A stretch of DNA of 64,000 bases. Origin: JAEUIE01 sp047602475. Lineage in GTDB: Bacteria; Planctomycetota; Planctomycetia; Gemmatales; HRBIN36. Both the position numbers and the translations under genes were made by a program. The notes below the pieces were generated by a model. That model was given only the letters and a program-made list of their open reading frames with translations, searched no databases and had not been told where the DNA came from. Location of the stretch: contig JASGHE010000002.1 of assembly GCA_047602475.1 (NCBI GenBank), positions 930,001-994,000 of the forward strand, in the 5' to 3' direction. Every line of letters begins with the position of its first letter. The first letter of the stretch is position 1. Below are positions 1 to 8,525 of this stretch, piece by piece.

Positions 1-2084
1 GAGAAGCGTTCCCGATCTTCGGCCACATCGATGCTGTCCACGCTGGTACCGATGATCGGAGCGTTGGCTGCTTCGAGAGCTTTCGCCAGGTTCAGCGGCG
101 TCTGACCGCCGAACTGCACGATGATGCCATCGGGCTTTACTTCATCGACGATATGCAGCACATCTTCAGCAGTCAAAGGCTCGAAGAAGAGCATATCGCT
201 GGTGTCGTAGTCGGTCGAAACGGTCTCCGGGTTGGAGTTGACCATAATTGTTTCGAAGCCGGCGTCCTTGAGAGCGAATGAGGCCTGGCAGCAGCAATAG
301 TCAAACTCGATGCCCTGACCGATGCGGTTGGGGCCGCCGCCGAGAATCATGATCCGTTTCTTGCTGCCCTTGGGTCGGACTTCATTCTCGTTCAGTGCGA
401 CAGCGCCTGAGACCTGCTTGGGCGGCGTATCGTAGGTCGAATAGTAGTACGGCGTGTATGCTTCAAACTCAGCGGCACAGGTATCGACCGACTTATATGT
501 GGGTACGATACCAAGATCTTTGCGTCGCTGGCGAACCTGAGCTTCGCTCACGTTCCAGATCGTGCTGAGCTGGCGATCGGAGAAGCCGAACTGCTTGGCC
601 CGACGCATGCTCGGCTCGGTGACCATATCCAGCGTGGCGATCCGGCGCAGGGCTTCTTCTTCCATCACGATGTCGTTGATATGATTCAGAAACCAGGGAT
701 CGATCTTGGTGCGTTTGTGGATCTCGGCCAGGCTCATGCCCGACTTGATGGCGTAGCGCAGGAACCAGATACGCTCCGAGGTCGGCGTCACCAGGAACTT
801 ATCGATCTCTTCCTTGCTCGGCTGTTTAGGTGTGCCCCACCGATCCATGCGATCACAGCCGAGGCCGAAGTGCCCTGTCTCCAGCCCACGCAGCGCCTTC
901 TGTAGCGATTCCTTGAACGTGCGGCCAATAGCCATCGTTTCGCCCACCGACTTCATCTGTGTGGTCAGCGTCGTGTCGGCGTCGGGGAACTTCTCGAAGG
1001 CCCAGCGGGGAATCTTGGTGACGACATAGTCGATGGTCGGTTCAAAGCAGGCCGGCGTTTCACGGGTGATGTCGTTCTTGAGTTCATCGAGCCTATAGCC
1101 CACGGCCAGCTTGGCGGCGATTTTGGCGATGGGGAAGCCCGTGGCCTTGCTGGCGAGAGCAGAACTGCGGCTGACGCGCGGGTTCATTTCGATAACAATC
1201 ATCCGCCCGTTCGCCGGGTTGATCGAGAATTGGATGTTGGAGCCGCCCGTCTCGACACCGATCTCCCGGATGATCTTCAGCGAAGCGTCACGCATCCGCT
1301 GGTATTCTTTATCGGTAAGCGTCTGGGCCGGGGCGACTGTGATCGAATCGCCGGTGTGGATGCCCATCGGGTCGAGGTTCTCGATCGAGCAGATGATGAC
1401 CACGTTGTCGGCATGGTCACGCATCACTTCGAGTTCGTATTCCTTCCAACCCAGGCACGATTCTTCGACCAGCACGCTTCGCACCGGGCTGAGATCGAGG
1501 CCACGGGCGATCATCTCGAAGAACTCGGTACGGTTGTAAGCGATGCCGCCGCCGGTGCCGCCGAGTGTGAAGCTGGGACGAAGGACACAGGGCAGACCGA
1601 CAAGATCAAGCACGTCACGGGCTTCATCAAGGTTGTGAATCTGCTTGCTCTTAGGCAGATCGAGGCCGATCTTCTCCATTGCCTGCTTGAAGGCAAGTCG
1701 ATCTTCGGCTTTGTGGATCGCCTCGGGCTTGGCCCCGATCATCTCGACGCCATACTGCTTGAGGACGCCATTCTGGTGCAGGGCCATAGCGGTGTTGAGG
1801 CCGGTCTGCCCGCCAAGCGTGGGCAGCAGAGCGTCAGGCCGTTCGACCCGGATGATCTCCGCGACATATTCCCAGGTGATGGGTTCGATGTAAGTGCGAT
1901 CCGCCATCTCCGGATCGGTCATGATCGTGGCAGGATTGGAATTGACGAGGACGACCTGATAGCCCTCTTCCCGGAGAGCCTTGCATGCCTGCGTACCGCT
2001 GTAATCAAATTCACAAGCCTGGCCGATGACAATCGGTCCGGAACCGATGATCAGAATCTTCTTAAGGTCGGTACGTTTGGGCAT
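1..2084 (-). CDS. carB: carbamoyl-phosphate synthase large subunit, 5' part
   Basis: Makes carbamoyl phosphate from bicarbonate, ammonia (delivered by CarA) and two ATP, for pyrimidine and arginine synthesis in the cytosol. The reading frame stays open from the ATG at 2084 to the window edge, giving about 694 of the roughly 1070 residues usual for the family. The N-terminus reads MPKRTDLKKILIIGSGPIVI, followed by the first ATP-grasp domain, with TLGGTGGG and the metal-binding run IEMNPRVSRSSALASKATG. The oligomerisation region follows, and the second synthetase half begins near residue 575 with ILGGGPNRIGQGIEFDY. Identity is certain; only the C-terminus, including the allosteric domain, lies outside the window. 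No carA is adjacent on the upstream side. Confidence 0.97.
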   Translation of the reverse strand, partial: MPKRTDLKKILIIGSGPIVIGQACEFDYSGTQACKALREEGYQVVLVNSNPATIMTDPEMADRTYIEPITWEYVAEIIRVERPDALLPTLGGQTGLNTAMALHQNGVLKQYGVEMIGAKPEAIHKAEDRLAFKQAMEKIGLDLPKSKQIHNLDEARDVLDLVGLPCVLRPSFTLGGTGGGIAYNRTEFFEMIARGLDLSPVRSVLVEESCLGWKEYELEVMRDHADNVVIICSIENLDPMGIHTGDSITVAPAQTLTDKEYQRMRDASLKIIREIGVETGGSNIQFSINPANGRMIVIEMNPRVSRSSALASKATGFPIAKIAAKLAVGYRLDELKNDITRETPACFEPTIDYVVTKIPRWAFEKFPDADTTLTTQMKSVGETMAIGRTFKESLQKALRGLETGHFGLGCDRMDRWGTPKQPSKEEIDKFLVTPTSERIWFLRYAIKSGMSLAEIHKRTKIDPWFLNHINDIVMEEEALRRIATLDMVTEPSMRRAKQFGFSDRQLSTIWNVSEAQVRQRRKDLGIVPTYKSVDTCAAEFEAYTPYYYSTYDTPPKQVSGAVALNENEVRPKGSKKRIMILGGGPNRIGQGIEFDYCCCQASFALKDAGFETIMVNSNPETVSTDYDTSDMLFFEPLTAEDVLHIVDEVKPDGIIVQFGGQTPLNLAKALEAANAPIIGTSVDSIDVAEDRERF

Positions 2085-2089
2085 CAAAA

Positions 2090-2116
2090 CAGTCCTGAGT
2101 GCTGAGTCCTGAGTAA
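2090..2116. repeat. short copy of the AGTCCTGAGTGCTGAG repeat family
   Basis: Tandem heptamer-like words (AGTCCTG, AGTGCTG, AGTCCTG) directly upstream of carB. The same words recur at 20280, 35495-35609, 51660-51760 and 61525-61585, so this is a dispersed family rather than a carB-specific signal. It sits where the carB leader should be. Confidence 0.6.
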
Positions 2117-2260
2117 GTCATAGATACGAGAGACGCCGGGCGGTTCCCGGCGATGGTTAGTTGTCATCACGCTCCGCTGTGATGATTTCTTCTGAAGAGC
2201 GTCTGGTATCTTCGCTCTTACTCATGAATACAGAATTGAGGGCGTAAGGTCACTATCATT

Positions 2261-2287
2261 GCGAGCGGGGGGCGTCAGCCCCCTGAG
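2261..2287 (+). repeat. REP-like hairpin, forward copy
   Basis: Copy of the 27-base GC-rich palindrome whose arms are GGGGGGC and GCCCCC around a short loop, with conserved ends GCGAGC and CTGAG. The same element occurs singly or as inverted pairs near 17.9, 18.6, 19.4 and 22.4 kb. It lies downstream of the 531-residue protein gene, in the intergenic space before carB. Confidence 0.8.
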
Positions 2288-2336
2288 TAGATCTAACTAC
2301 ACCAATGAATCTCATCAGTTACGAGACAGGAGCTGT

Positions 2337-3932
2337 CTATCTGTTCCTTCGCAGCATCAAGATCGCAACGAACACCAGCAACCCCGCCCCACGGCTCCAC
2401 CAGGCTGAATAGAACCGGGAGGGGAGTGCCCAGGCTTCAAAGGAATATGTCTTATCTTTCTCAATCCCCCATGTGTACAGATGGCGATGTGTTTGGGATA
2501 ACATGGGTGCGTTAATTGTGTCCTTGAGGAGATGCAATCGCTTACCGGATTGAGTATCGACGAAAGCTACACCGAATCGAGTGGATATACGATTGGCAAA
2601 AAGCCATGTGCGAAACCATTCCCAACGCTCGGCCAACCATTTGAAGAACTCTGGCTCATCCAACAGAACTCGATACATCATGACATTGCTTTGTAACTCA
2701 ATAGGCCAGTATTTCTTGATCTGACGATCTTCCTCTCGAAGGGTAGTTGCGAAACAAGACAGACCTGCTTCAGTTCGCGTTAACTGGAAATATTGACCAT
2801 CCTCATGGTAACCAAAAATGGATGGATCATTCATATCTTGAATGAACTTAGTGATGTCTGTGGGCTGAGTCAGTTCCTGAGGCCAGGAGACCTGTTGGCC
2901 TGTGGTGCCATCGAAGAGAAGGTATTCGGATTGATTCATGTACTTCTTCAGACGAAGCAGATCACCAAAGGACTCGATCAGGTAATTCTCACGTGGATTT
3001 GGCGGTATGCCTGATAGCTTGCGTGGCTGGCCAGTGTGACCATCATACAGCATGACTCCGCATGGACTCAGAAATTCATCGATTCCTTTCGCAATCATCT
3101 CAGAGGGGCTTGGAGAATCGCCAAAGGCAAGCCAACGCAGGTCAGTGCCGGTCAGAAACGTTGTTTTCCATCGCAACGCCGGGATGACCCAGCTAGCCAG
3201 CGGCTGGATTGTCTGATTATTTTCGGATGGGATATGAAACGTCTCAATCCACGGGATATGAACTGCGCTGTAATTGGGTACTTGTCCGTGCAGTAGAATG
3301 TTCGCCAAGCCTGTCCAGCCATCACTGGCAAGCGTGGCAAGGCCTGACTCCCAGGGAAGAACTCGATAACTAAGAAAGTAAGGAGCGCCACCAGGTGCCC
3401 AAGCTACTTCGAAAGGGGAGGAAGTTGGAATCCTCCATTCTTTGATGACTCGTTCTTCAGTCTCTTCGCTGAAGCGCCAACGATGTAGTTTCCAATGGGT
3501 TAAGCCTTGATCTTCCCGTTGAGTAAACCACCAGAGCGATTGTGCGATAATGCGCGGCCCAAACGAGCCCCGATTGCTCACCCAATGGTCCATCTCTTTT
3601 GGGCTTATCAACCGATATCGAATCGTACCGGATTTGAGTTCAAGGATTTGTATCTCGTTCGCTTCATGTCCAATGGAACCATTTTTCATCCTCGCAGCTC
3701 TACCCTGCGATAGAGCCAGCCATGTTCCTGAAGCGTCTTCCCACATGGGAATTAGTTGATGTTCTTCGTTCGATTCTAATCGCCAGAGTGCCCTTGGTCC
3801 CAGCCACCAGCCTAGCGTCCACCAGGTGCAGATACCCATCAGTATCGCCAGTAACCAGCGACGGCCTCGGGGTTTTGGATGATCTCTAGTTGGTCTATTC
3901 ACTTCAGGCATGCCCCAGTGTTGCCTCAACAC
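2337..3932 (-). CDS. membrane-anchored protein of unknown function
   Basis: 531 residues; I do not recognise the family. Near the N-terminus, after a basic stretch (PKPRGRRW), there is a hydrophobic segment with many Trp residues (about residues 27-45). A second hydrophobic segment lies at the very C-terminus (GAGLLVFVAILML) followed by RRNR, so the large middle part is probably held outside the cytoplasm between two membrane anchors. The middle is rich in aromatic residues, and short units such as YRVLPWESG and LLFDGTTGQQ suggest a beta-propeller-like fold, but no clear repeat is visible. An alternative start is the Met at residue 8. It is monocistronic, with a REP-like hairpin downstream. 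Confidence 0.7.
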   Translation of the reverse strand: MLRQHWGMPEVNRPTRDHPKPRGRRWLLAILMGICTWWTLGWWLGPRALWRLESNEEHQLIPMWEDASGTWLALSQGRAARMKNGSIGHEANEIQILELKSGTIRYRLISPKEMDHWVSNRGSFGPRIIAQSLWWFTQREDQGLTHWKLHRWRFSEETEERVIKEWRIPTSSPFEVAWAPGGAPYFLSYRVLPWESGLATLASDGWTGLANILLHGQVPNYSAVHIPWIETFHIPSENNQTIQPLASWVIPALRWKTTFLTGTDLRWLAFGDSPSPSEMIAKGIDEFLSPCGVMLYDGHTGQPRKLSGIPPNPRENYLIESFGDLLRLKKYMNQSEYLLFDGTTGQQVSWPQELTQPTDITKFIQDMNDPSIFGYHEDGQYFQLTRTEAGLSCFATTLREEDRQIKKYWPIELQSNVMMYRVLLDEPEFFKWLAERWEWFRTWLFANRISTRFGVAFVDTQSGKRLHLLKDTINAPMLSQTHRHLYTWGIEKDKTYSFEAWALPSRFYSAWWSRGAGLLVFVAILMLRRNR

Positions 3933-3972
3933 TATGGTAATGTCAATAAAAATGGCAACCCGGAAACGAACA

Positions 3973-3996
3973 CAGGGGACTGACGCCCCCCGCTCA
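3973..3996. repeat. degenerate REP-like or terminator hairpin
   Basis: An imperfect reverse copy of the REP palindrome (CAGGGGACTGACGCCCCCCG). It also aligns with the clpC terminator at 4963-4982, because flanking bases on both sides (AACGAA before, TTGATA after) match at the two loci. It therefore belongs either to the duplicated clpC 3' region or to the REP family. Confidence 0.5.
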
Positions 3997-4018
3997 CATT
4001 AAGTTGATATAAGATACT

Positions 4019-4162
4019 TTAGCTCGCCGAACCCGTCAGCGTCTCTTCCTTCGCTGCTTCCTTGGCCGGAGGCAGCACATCTACTGCTTCCTTCTTGCTC
4101 GGCACGAAGACGATCTTCTTTTCGTTGCCTTCATCGCAGGTAAACAGTTGGAATTCGGCACC
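4019..4162 (-). pseudogene. duplicated 3' end of clpC (remnant)
   Basis: On the minus strand this reads, in frame to a TAA stop, a tail almost identical to the C-terminus of ClpC: KKIVFVPSKKEAVDVLPP, then KEAAKEETL, then SAS. The true clpC ends KKIVFVPSKKEAVEVLPP and so on at 5010. The match decays upstream of about 4145 and a TAG interrupts the frame at 4163, so no functional protein is encoded. Similarity continues past the stop codon into the terminator region. It is either the residue of a lost second clpC or a small segmental duplication. The toxin-antitoxin pair lies between the two copies. Confidence 0.8.
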
Positions 4163-4237
4163 CTAGGTATCAATACTGGCTTGATGGATCAACTAAGGAA
4201 GAAGAGCTATCAACTCGTTACACGATAACCGCCGGGG

Positions 4238-4633
4238 TTACTTCTTCAATAGTGCTTGATATCCTGCCTGTTCAAAATGGCGGTCATTAGTCAGAGCCTC
4301 TGTTAGTTGATGCTCTCTCATCAACAGAAAACTGACAGCATCGCAGATCGACCATTGCTTGTCTTTTCGTCTCGAAAGAAAATCGATGCTCTGCTCGACC
4401 ATACTTTTGGTGACTTCGATTATTTCAATGTCCGGCGAAGTCAACATCTCTCTGATAAATTTTATGCACTTCTGACGGTCGAGTTTTCGGACCGTCGCAA
4501 CGGCAAGCAACTCTGCGAGTATCAATGTGTGGCTGTACCTTGTTGTTGCTTGCTCGAAAAGGGTAACGGCCTGGTCATGATGGGTTTCTGATTCGTAAAG
4601 GAAGCATAGTAATCCAGAAGTATCAAGAAGCAT
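4238..4633 (-). CDS. PIN-domain ribonuclease toxin (VapC-like)
   Basis: 131 residues, the usual size of a VapC toxin. The PIN acidic residues expected to bind Mg2+ are visible: D4 (MLLDTSG), E41 (LAELLA), D98 (SICDAVSF) and D117 (ALTNDRHF). By family, such proteins cleave specific RNAs and arrest growth when freed from the antitoxin. The start overlaps the stop of the upstream small gene by one base (TAATG), showing translational coupling with an antitoxin encoded first, as in vapBC operons. The flanking duplicated clpC tail suggests the module arrived by, or was trapped in, a local duplication. Confidence 0.88.
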   Translation of the reverse strand: MLLDTSGLLCFLYESETHHDQAVTLFEQATTRYSHTLILAELLAVATVRKLDRQKCIKFIREMLTSPDIEIIEVTKSMVEQSIDFLSRRKDKQWSICDAVSFLLMREHQLTEALTNDRHFEQAGYQALLKK

Positions 4634-4893
4634 TATTTGGCATCCTCATGCGATGATGCCGCTTCCTCCGCTATATCGCGATCAATGTCCTGGTCGTCGA
4701 ATGAATGAGGTTCCGTCGACTTCAGACATCCTGCAAACTTCATCAGACGCTTCAGAGACTCCGAAGAATCTTTTCTCTGTGGTTCGCTTGACTCGACGAC
4801 AGGAGATAACTTTTGAGTGTAGCGCAGTACTTTCTCCTGTTCCGCTTCGGAAAGCAAGCTAAGGGCATGCTGTAGCTGTTGCAACGTACTCAT
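4633..4893 (-). CDS. putative antitoxin of the PIN toxin
   Basis: 86 residues, acidic C-terminal half (DDQDIDRDIAEEAASSHED) and an N-terminal helix LSEAEQEKVLRYTQKL. This layout is common in small proteins encoded just before VapC toxins in planctomycetes and cyanobacteria. No AbrB, RHH or Phd DNA-binding motif is evident, so autoregulation cannot be inferred from sequence. It is called an antitoxin from position and from the one-base overlap with the toxin gene. Confidence 0.7.
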   Translation of the reverse strand: MSTLQQLQHALSLLSEAEQEKVLRYTQKLSPVVESSEPQRKDSSESLKRLMKFAGCLKSTEPHSFDDQDIDRDIAEEAASSHEDAK

Positions 4894-4962
4894 GATTCAC
4901 CTCTATCGTTAGTATACCCAAAGGAAGTCGACTCCGCCAATTGGAATCAGGTTCAACGAAAA

Positions 4963-4982
4963 CAGGGGGCCGAGGCCCCCTG
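4963..4982 (-). terminator. clpC terminator hairpin
   Basis: Near-perfect GC stem CAGGGGGCC / GGCCCCCTG about 30 bases past the clpC stop codon. There is no clear T tract, so it may act as an RNA-stabilising hairpin. Confidence 0.5.
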
Positions 4983-5009
4983 CACGATTCAATTGATAGG
5001 GAGAAGAAC

Positions 5010-7580
5010 CTAGCTCGCCGAAGCAGCCAGCGTCTCTTCCTTCGCCGCTTCCTTGGCCGGAGGTAGTACTTCTACTGCTTCCTTCTTGCTCGGCACGAAG
5101 ACGATCTTCTTCTCGGTGCCTTCGCCGGCTACCAGTTCCGCTTTGATGACATCGAAGCCATGGAAGCTGCCTCGCAGAATCTCTTCCGAGAGGGGGTCTT
5201 CCAGCAACTGTTCAATGGCACGGCGTAACGGACGGGCGCCGAACTCGACGTTGAAACCTTTGTCGATGAGATACTCCCGAGCTTCCGGAGTAAGCGACAG
5301 TGTCAGCCCGCGTTCCAGGAGCCGCTTGTAGACCTTCTCCAGTTCAATATCGACGATCTTCTGAAGGTCAACACGAGTGAGCTGCCGGAAGACGATGATG
5401 TCGTCAAGACGATTCAGGAACTCAGGCCGGAAATAGCGATCGAGCGCCATTTTCAGCGTTTCCTTCATCTTTTCGTAGTTGCTGTTCTCATCCTTCTTGT
5501 GCAGGCCAAAGACCGACTTGTTGGTCACTTCCTCAGCACCGGCGTTCGTCGTCATGATGACGATGGTGTTGCGGAAATCGACCACTCGGCCAAAGCTGTC
5601 GGTCAATCGGCCTTCTTCCATGATCTGCAGAAGCATGTTCTGCACATCAGGATGCGCCTTCTCGATTTCATCGAGCAGTACCACGCTGTAAGGGCGACGG
5701 CGAATCTTCTCGGTAAGCTGGCCACCCTCTTCGTATCCGACGAAGCCTGGCGGGGCACCGATCAGTCGGCTGACGTTGTGCTTCTCCATGTATTCCGACA
5801 TATCGATGGAGACGAGCGCCTCCTCGTTGCCGAACATGAACTCAGCAATGCGCTTGGCCAACAGAGTTTTGCCGACACCGGTAGGCCCGGCGAAGATGAA
5901 GGTGCCGATGGGCCGCTTGGGATCCTTGATGCCCGAACGGCTGCGGCGGATGGCACGGCTGATGCGTTCGATCGCTTCGCCCTGCGAGATGACCCGCTTC
6001 TTGATCTCGTCTTCCATCTTGAGGAGACGGCTGGTCTCTTCGTCGCTAAGCCGCTTGAGGGGCACGCCGGTCATCTTGCTGACGACCTCGGCGATGACTT
6101 CCTCATCGACCACGCCATCGACTTCCTTGGCCTTCTCACGCCATTCCTTGGTGATCTGTTCCTTCTTCTTCTTGACCTTGTCAGCCTGGTCACGCAACTG
6201 GGCGGCTTTCTCGAAGTCCTGCTCAGCGACGGCAGCTTCCTTCTCAGCATTGAGCCGTTCGATGTCGGCGTCAATGTCCTTGAGATCAGGCGGACGAGTA
6301 GTCGCCTTCAGACGGATGCGGGCACCTGCCTCATCGATCACGTCGATAGCCTTGTCAGGCAGGCAGCGGCCGGTGATATAGCGGTCAGACAGTTCGACAG
6401 CAGCTTCGAGAGCCTTGTCGGTGATCTGCACCCGGTGATGCGATTCGTAGCGGTCACGTAGCCCCTTGAGGATCTCAACCGCTTCCTTTTTGTTCGGCGG
6501 ATTGACGATGATCTGCTGAAAGCGACGTTCGAGAGCGCCGTCCTTCTCGATGTACTTGCGGAACTCATCCAGCGTGGTGGCCCCAATACACTGAATCTCG
6601 CCGCGAGCCAGTGCAGGCTTCAGCACGTTGCTGGCATCAATAGCGCCCTCAGCGCCACCGGCGCCGACAAGGGTATGCAGTTCATCAATGAACAGGATCG
6701 TGTTCTTGGCACGACGCACTTCGTTCATGACGGCCTTGATGCGTTCTTCAAACTGTCCACGGTACTTGGTGCCTGCGACCATCATGGCCAGGTCGAGCAC
6801 GACGATGCGGCGGTCACGCAGCAGTTCGGGCACGTTGCCTTCAATGATCATCTGGGCCAGACCTTCGACGATGGCAGTCTTGCCTACGCCGGCTTCACCG
6901 AGCAGCACCGGGTTGTTCTTAGTGCGCCGGCTCAGCACCTGGATGACTCGTTCAATTTCGTTGGCACGACCGATGACCGGATCGAGCTTGGTCTGCCGGG
7001 CGAGTTCAGTCAGGTCGCGGCCGAAGCTGTCGAGAGCAGGCGTCTTGGATCGGCTCTGCTTGCCCTTGCCGCCGCCCCCGCCACCACCGCCCGAACCAAC
7101 ACCGGCTCCGGCAGTCTCGCCCGATTCGCCATTGCCTTCGAGGTTGTGGCCGAGGAGATTGAGCACTTCGTCGCGAACATCGTCGAGCTTAAGGCCAAGG
7201 TTACGCAGCACCTGAGCGGCAACGCCTTCATCTTCACGGAGGAGGCCCAGAAGCAGGTGTTCGGTGCCCACATAGTTATGGGTGAGGTTGCGGGCTTCTT
7301 CGATGGCGTATTCGATGACCTTCTTGGCCCGTGGTGTCTGGGGCAGCTTGCCCATCGTGACCATATCGGGGCCGCTCTGGACAAGCTTTTCGACCTCAAG
7401 GCGAATCTTGCGGAGATCTACATCGAGGTTCTTAAGCACGTTGGCAGCCACGCCCGAGCCTTCTTTGACGAGGCCCAGGAGGATGTGTTCGGTGCCGATA
7501 TATTCATGGTTGAAGCGCTGGGCTTCTTGATTGGCCAGCTGCATCACTTTGCGGGCGCGGTCGGTAAAGCGTTCGTACAT
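5010..7580 (-). CDS. clpC: ATP-dependent Clp protease ATPase subunit ClpC
   Basis: AAA+ unfoldase of the ClpC/MecB class that feeds substrates to ClpP; both clpP genes lie 14 kb away. 856 residues. Order: two Clp_N repeats (residues 1-145), a glycine-rich linker with eight consecutive Gly (about 164-171), AAA module 1 with Walker A GEAGVGKT (228-235), a UVR-type coiled segment (LRDQADKVKKKKEQITKEW region), AAA module 2 with Walker A GPTGVGKT, and the ClpB D2-small domain. An alanine- and glutamate-rich tail ends in ASAS. Only the tail is duplicated, at 4019-4162. The Clp_N repeats and UVR motif separate it from ClpA and ClpB. Confidence 0.97.
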   Translation of the reverse strand: MYERFTDRARKVMQLANQEAQRFNHEYIGTEHILLGLVKEGSGVAANVLKNLDVDLRKIRLEVEKLVQSGPDMVTMGKLPQTPRAKKVIEYAIEEARNLTHNYVGTEHLLLGLLREDEGVAAQVLRNLGLKLDDVRDEVLNLLGHNLEGNGESGETAGAGVGSGGGGGGGGKGKQSRSKTPALDSFGRDLTELARQTKLDPVIGRANEIERVIQVLSRRTKNNPVLLGEAGVGKTAIVEGLAQMIIEGNVPELLRDRRIVVLDLAMMVAGTKYRGQFEERIKAVMNEVRRAKNTILFIDELHTLVGAGGAEGAIDASNVLKPALARGEIQCIGATTLDEFRKYIEKDGALERRFQQIIVNPPNKKEAVEILKGLRDRYESHHRVQITDKALEAAVELSDRYITGRCLPDKAIDVIDEAGARIRLKATTRPPDLKDIDADIERLNAEKEAAVAEQDFEKAAQLRDQADKVKKKKEQITKEWREKAKEVDGVVDEEVIAEVVSKMTGVPLKRLSDEETSRLLKMEDEIKKRVISQGEAIERISRAIRRSRSGIKDPKRPIGTFIFAGPTGVGKTLLAKRIAEFMFGNEEALVSIDMSEYMEKHNVSRLIGAPPGFVGYEEGGQLTEKIRRRPYSVVLLDEIEKAHPDVQNMLLQIMEEGRLTDSFGRVVDFRNTIVIMTTNAGAEEVTNKSVFGLHKKDENSNYEKMKETLKMALDRYFRPEFLNRLDDIIVFRQLTRVDLQKIVDIELEKVYKRLLERGLTLSLTPEAREYLIDKGFNVEFGARPLRRAIEQLLEDPLSEEILRGSFHGFDVIKAELVAGEGTEKKIVFVPSKKEAVEVLPPAKEAAKEETLAASAS

Positions 7581-7746
7581 GGTACTCTTTTCCCCTCAGG
7601 CGAGCGGATGGCTCCTGCTGATAGCGCCATCCGTAAAGCAGTAGGAGATTATACGCTGACCAGGCAGATTGAGTAGACAAAGGATGAGAGCAAGCATGAG
7701 CAGGCTATAATCGCCGATAAGATTCATAACAGAACTGGAAAACGAA

Positions 7747-7779
7747 GCAAGCCGGACTCTTGGCTGAGCCCGGCTTGAG
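7747..7779 (-). terminator. terminator of first small lipoprotein gene
   Basis: Read on the minus strand, stem AAGCCGG / CCGGCTT with an inner loop, followed by GCTTCGTTTTCC. The same structure and trailing bases occur at 8095-8127, so the terminator was duplicated together with the gene. Confidence 0.6.
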
Positions 7780-7804
7780 TTGAGAGTAGTGCATATCAGC
7801 CTGC

Positions 7805-8041
7805 TTACTTATTGCCTGCATGAATACGTTCTGGGGTCATGTGAGACGGTTGATCGACCATCCAGAAACGATGCCATTCAAGGCGGGCTTGGCGAAGGTC
7901 TTCCGGCTGATTCATGAGTTTCTCGATTTGTACATGCGTTTCCTCGATTCGCAGAATTATATCGGAAGAGCCATCATTCTTCTCATGGATGCAAGTCAAC
8001 ATTGCTATGAACATCGTTGCTGCAAATATGAACTGATTCAC
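7805..8041 (-). CDS. small secreted protein, tandem copy 2
   Basis: 78 residues with a short hydrophobic N-terminus (FIFAATMFIAMLTCIH) that could be a signal peptide or lipoprotein signal. The C-terminal half MNQPEDLRQARLEWHRFW, then MVDQPSHMTPERIHAG, closely matches the gene at 8181-8402. The motif NQ(S/P)EDLRQ...DQPSH(L/M)TPER is one I associate with small conserved proteins of Gemmata-type planctomycetes; function is unknown. The copy has diverged mostly in its N-terminal half. Confidence 0.75.
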   Translation of the reverse strand: MNQFIFAATMFIAMLTCIHEKNDGSSDIILRIEETHVQIEKLMNQPEDLRQARLEWHRFWMVDQPSHMTPERIHAGNK

Positions 8042-8094
8042 GACTTGGCTCCAGAACCTCTAAAGCAAGCCCATAGTCGAATACTGAAAACGAA

Positions 8095-8127
8095 GCAAGC
8101 CGGACCCTGTCTGCAGCCCGGCTTCAT
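8095..8127 (-). terminator. terminator of second small lipoprotein gene
   Basis: Read on the minus strand, stem AAGCCGG / CCGGCTT followed by GCTTCGTTTTC. Duplicate of the hairpin at 7747-7779. Confidence 0.6.
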
Positions 8128-8180
8128 CGGTGGTACAGGCCTATCAGCCTGTCCTCTATGCTCTATGATTCAGCAGCGTG

Positions 8181-8402
8181 CTACTGAATACCGCCATGGA
8201 TACGTTCTGGCGTCAGGTGCGATGGTTGATCAACCATCCAGAAGCGGCGCCATTCGAGGCGGGCCTGACGGAGATCTTCCGATTGATTCATGAGTTCCTC
8301 GCTCCGCAGATGCGGATCAGAGGAGTACAAATTCAGTGGGAGACAGCCCGTAGTATTGATTACGAGACACCCCAGCATGGCTGCGAGAATGAGCCGACGC
8401 AT
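8181..8402 (-). CDS. small conserved lipoprotein, tandem copy 1
   Basis: 73 residues. The N-terminus MRRLILAAMLGCLVINTTGC is a convincing lipoprotein signal ending at a lipobox cysteine (NTTGC), so the mature protein would be lipid-anchored. The C-terminal block SEELMNQSEDLRQARLEW, then DQPSHLTPERIHGG, is conserved in its tandem neighbour. It looks like the ancestral copy because its lipobox and motif are intact. Function unknown. Confidence 0.8.
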   Translation of the reverse strand: MRRLILAAMLGCLVINTTGCLPLNLYSSDPHLRSEELMNQSEDLRQARLEWRRFWMVDQPSHLTPERIHGGIQ

Positions 8403-8525
8403 GTCCTGATTCCCCCACTCGTGACGTACACCGACAATGTGGTAAGCACCACACCTTGTACTAGGGAGAATATCGGATGTACCAGTTAAGGGACTTGAGT
8501 CAGACTGTAACGATCAGGCGAAGAT

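Noticed and set aside
1111..2105. Plus-strand frames of 142 and 291 residues at the carB locus
   Set aside because: Shadows of carB, whose minus-strand frame is continuous and conserved to the window edge.
5499..7676. Long plus-strand frames (320 and 333 residues) opposite clpC
   Set aside because: Antisense shadows of clpC with no recognisable motif.
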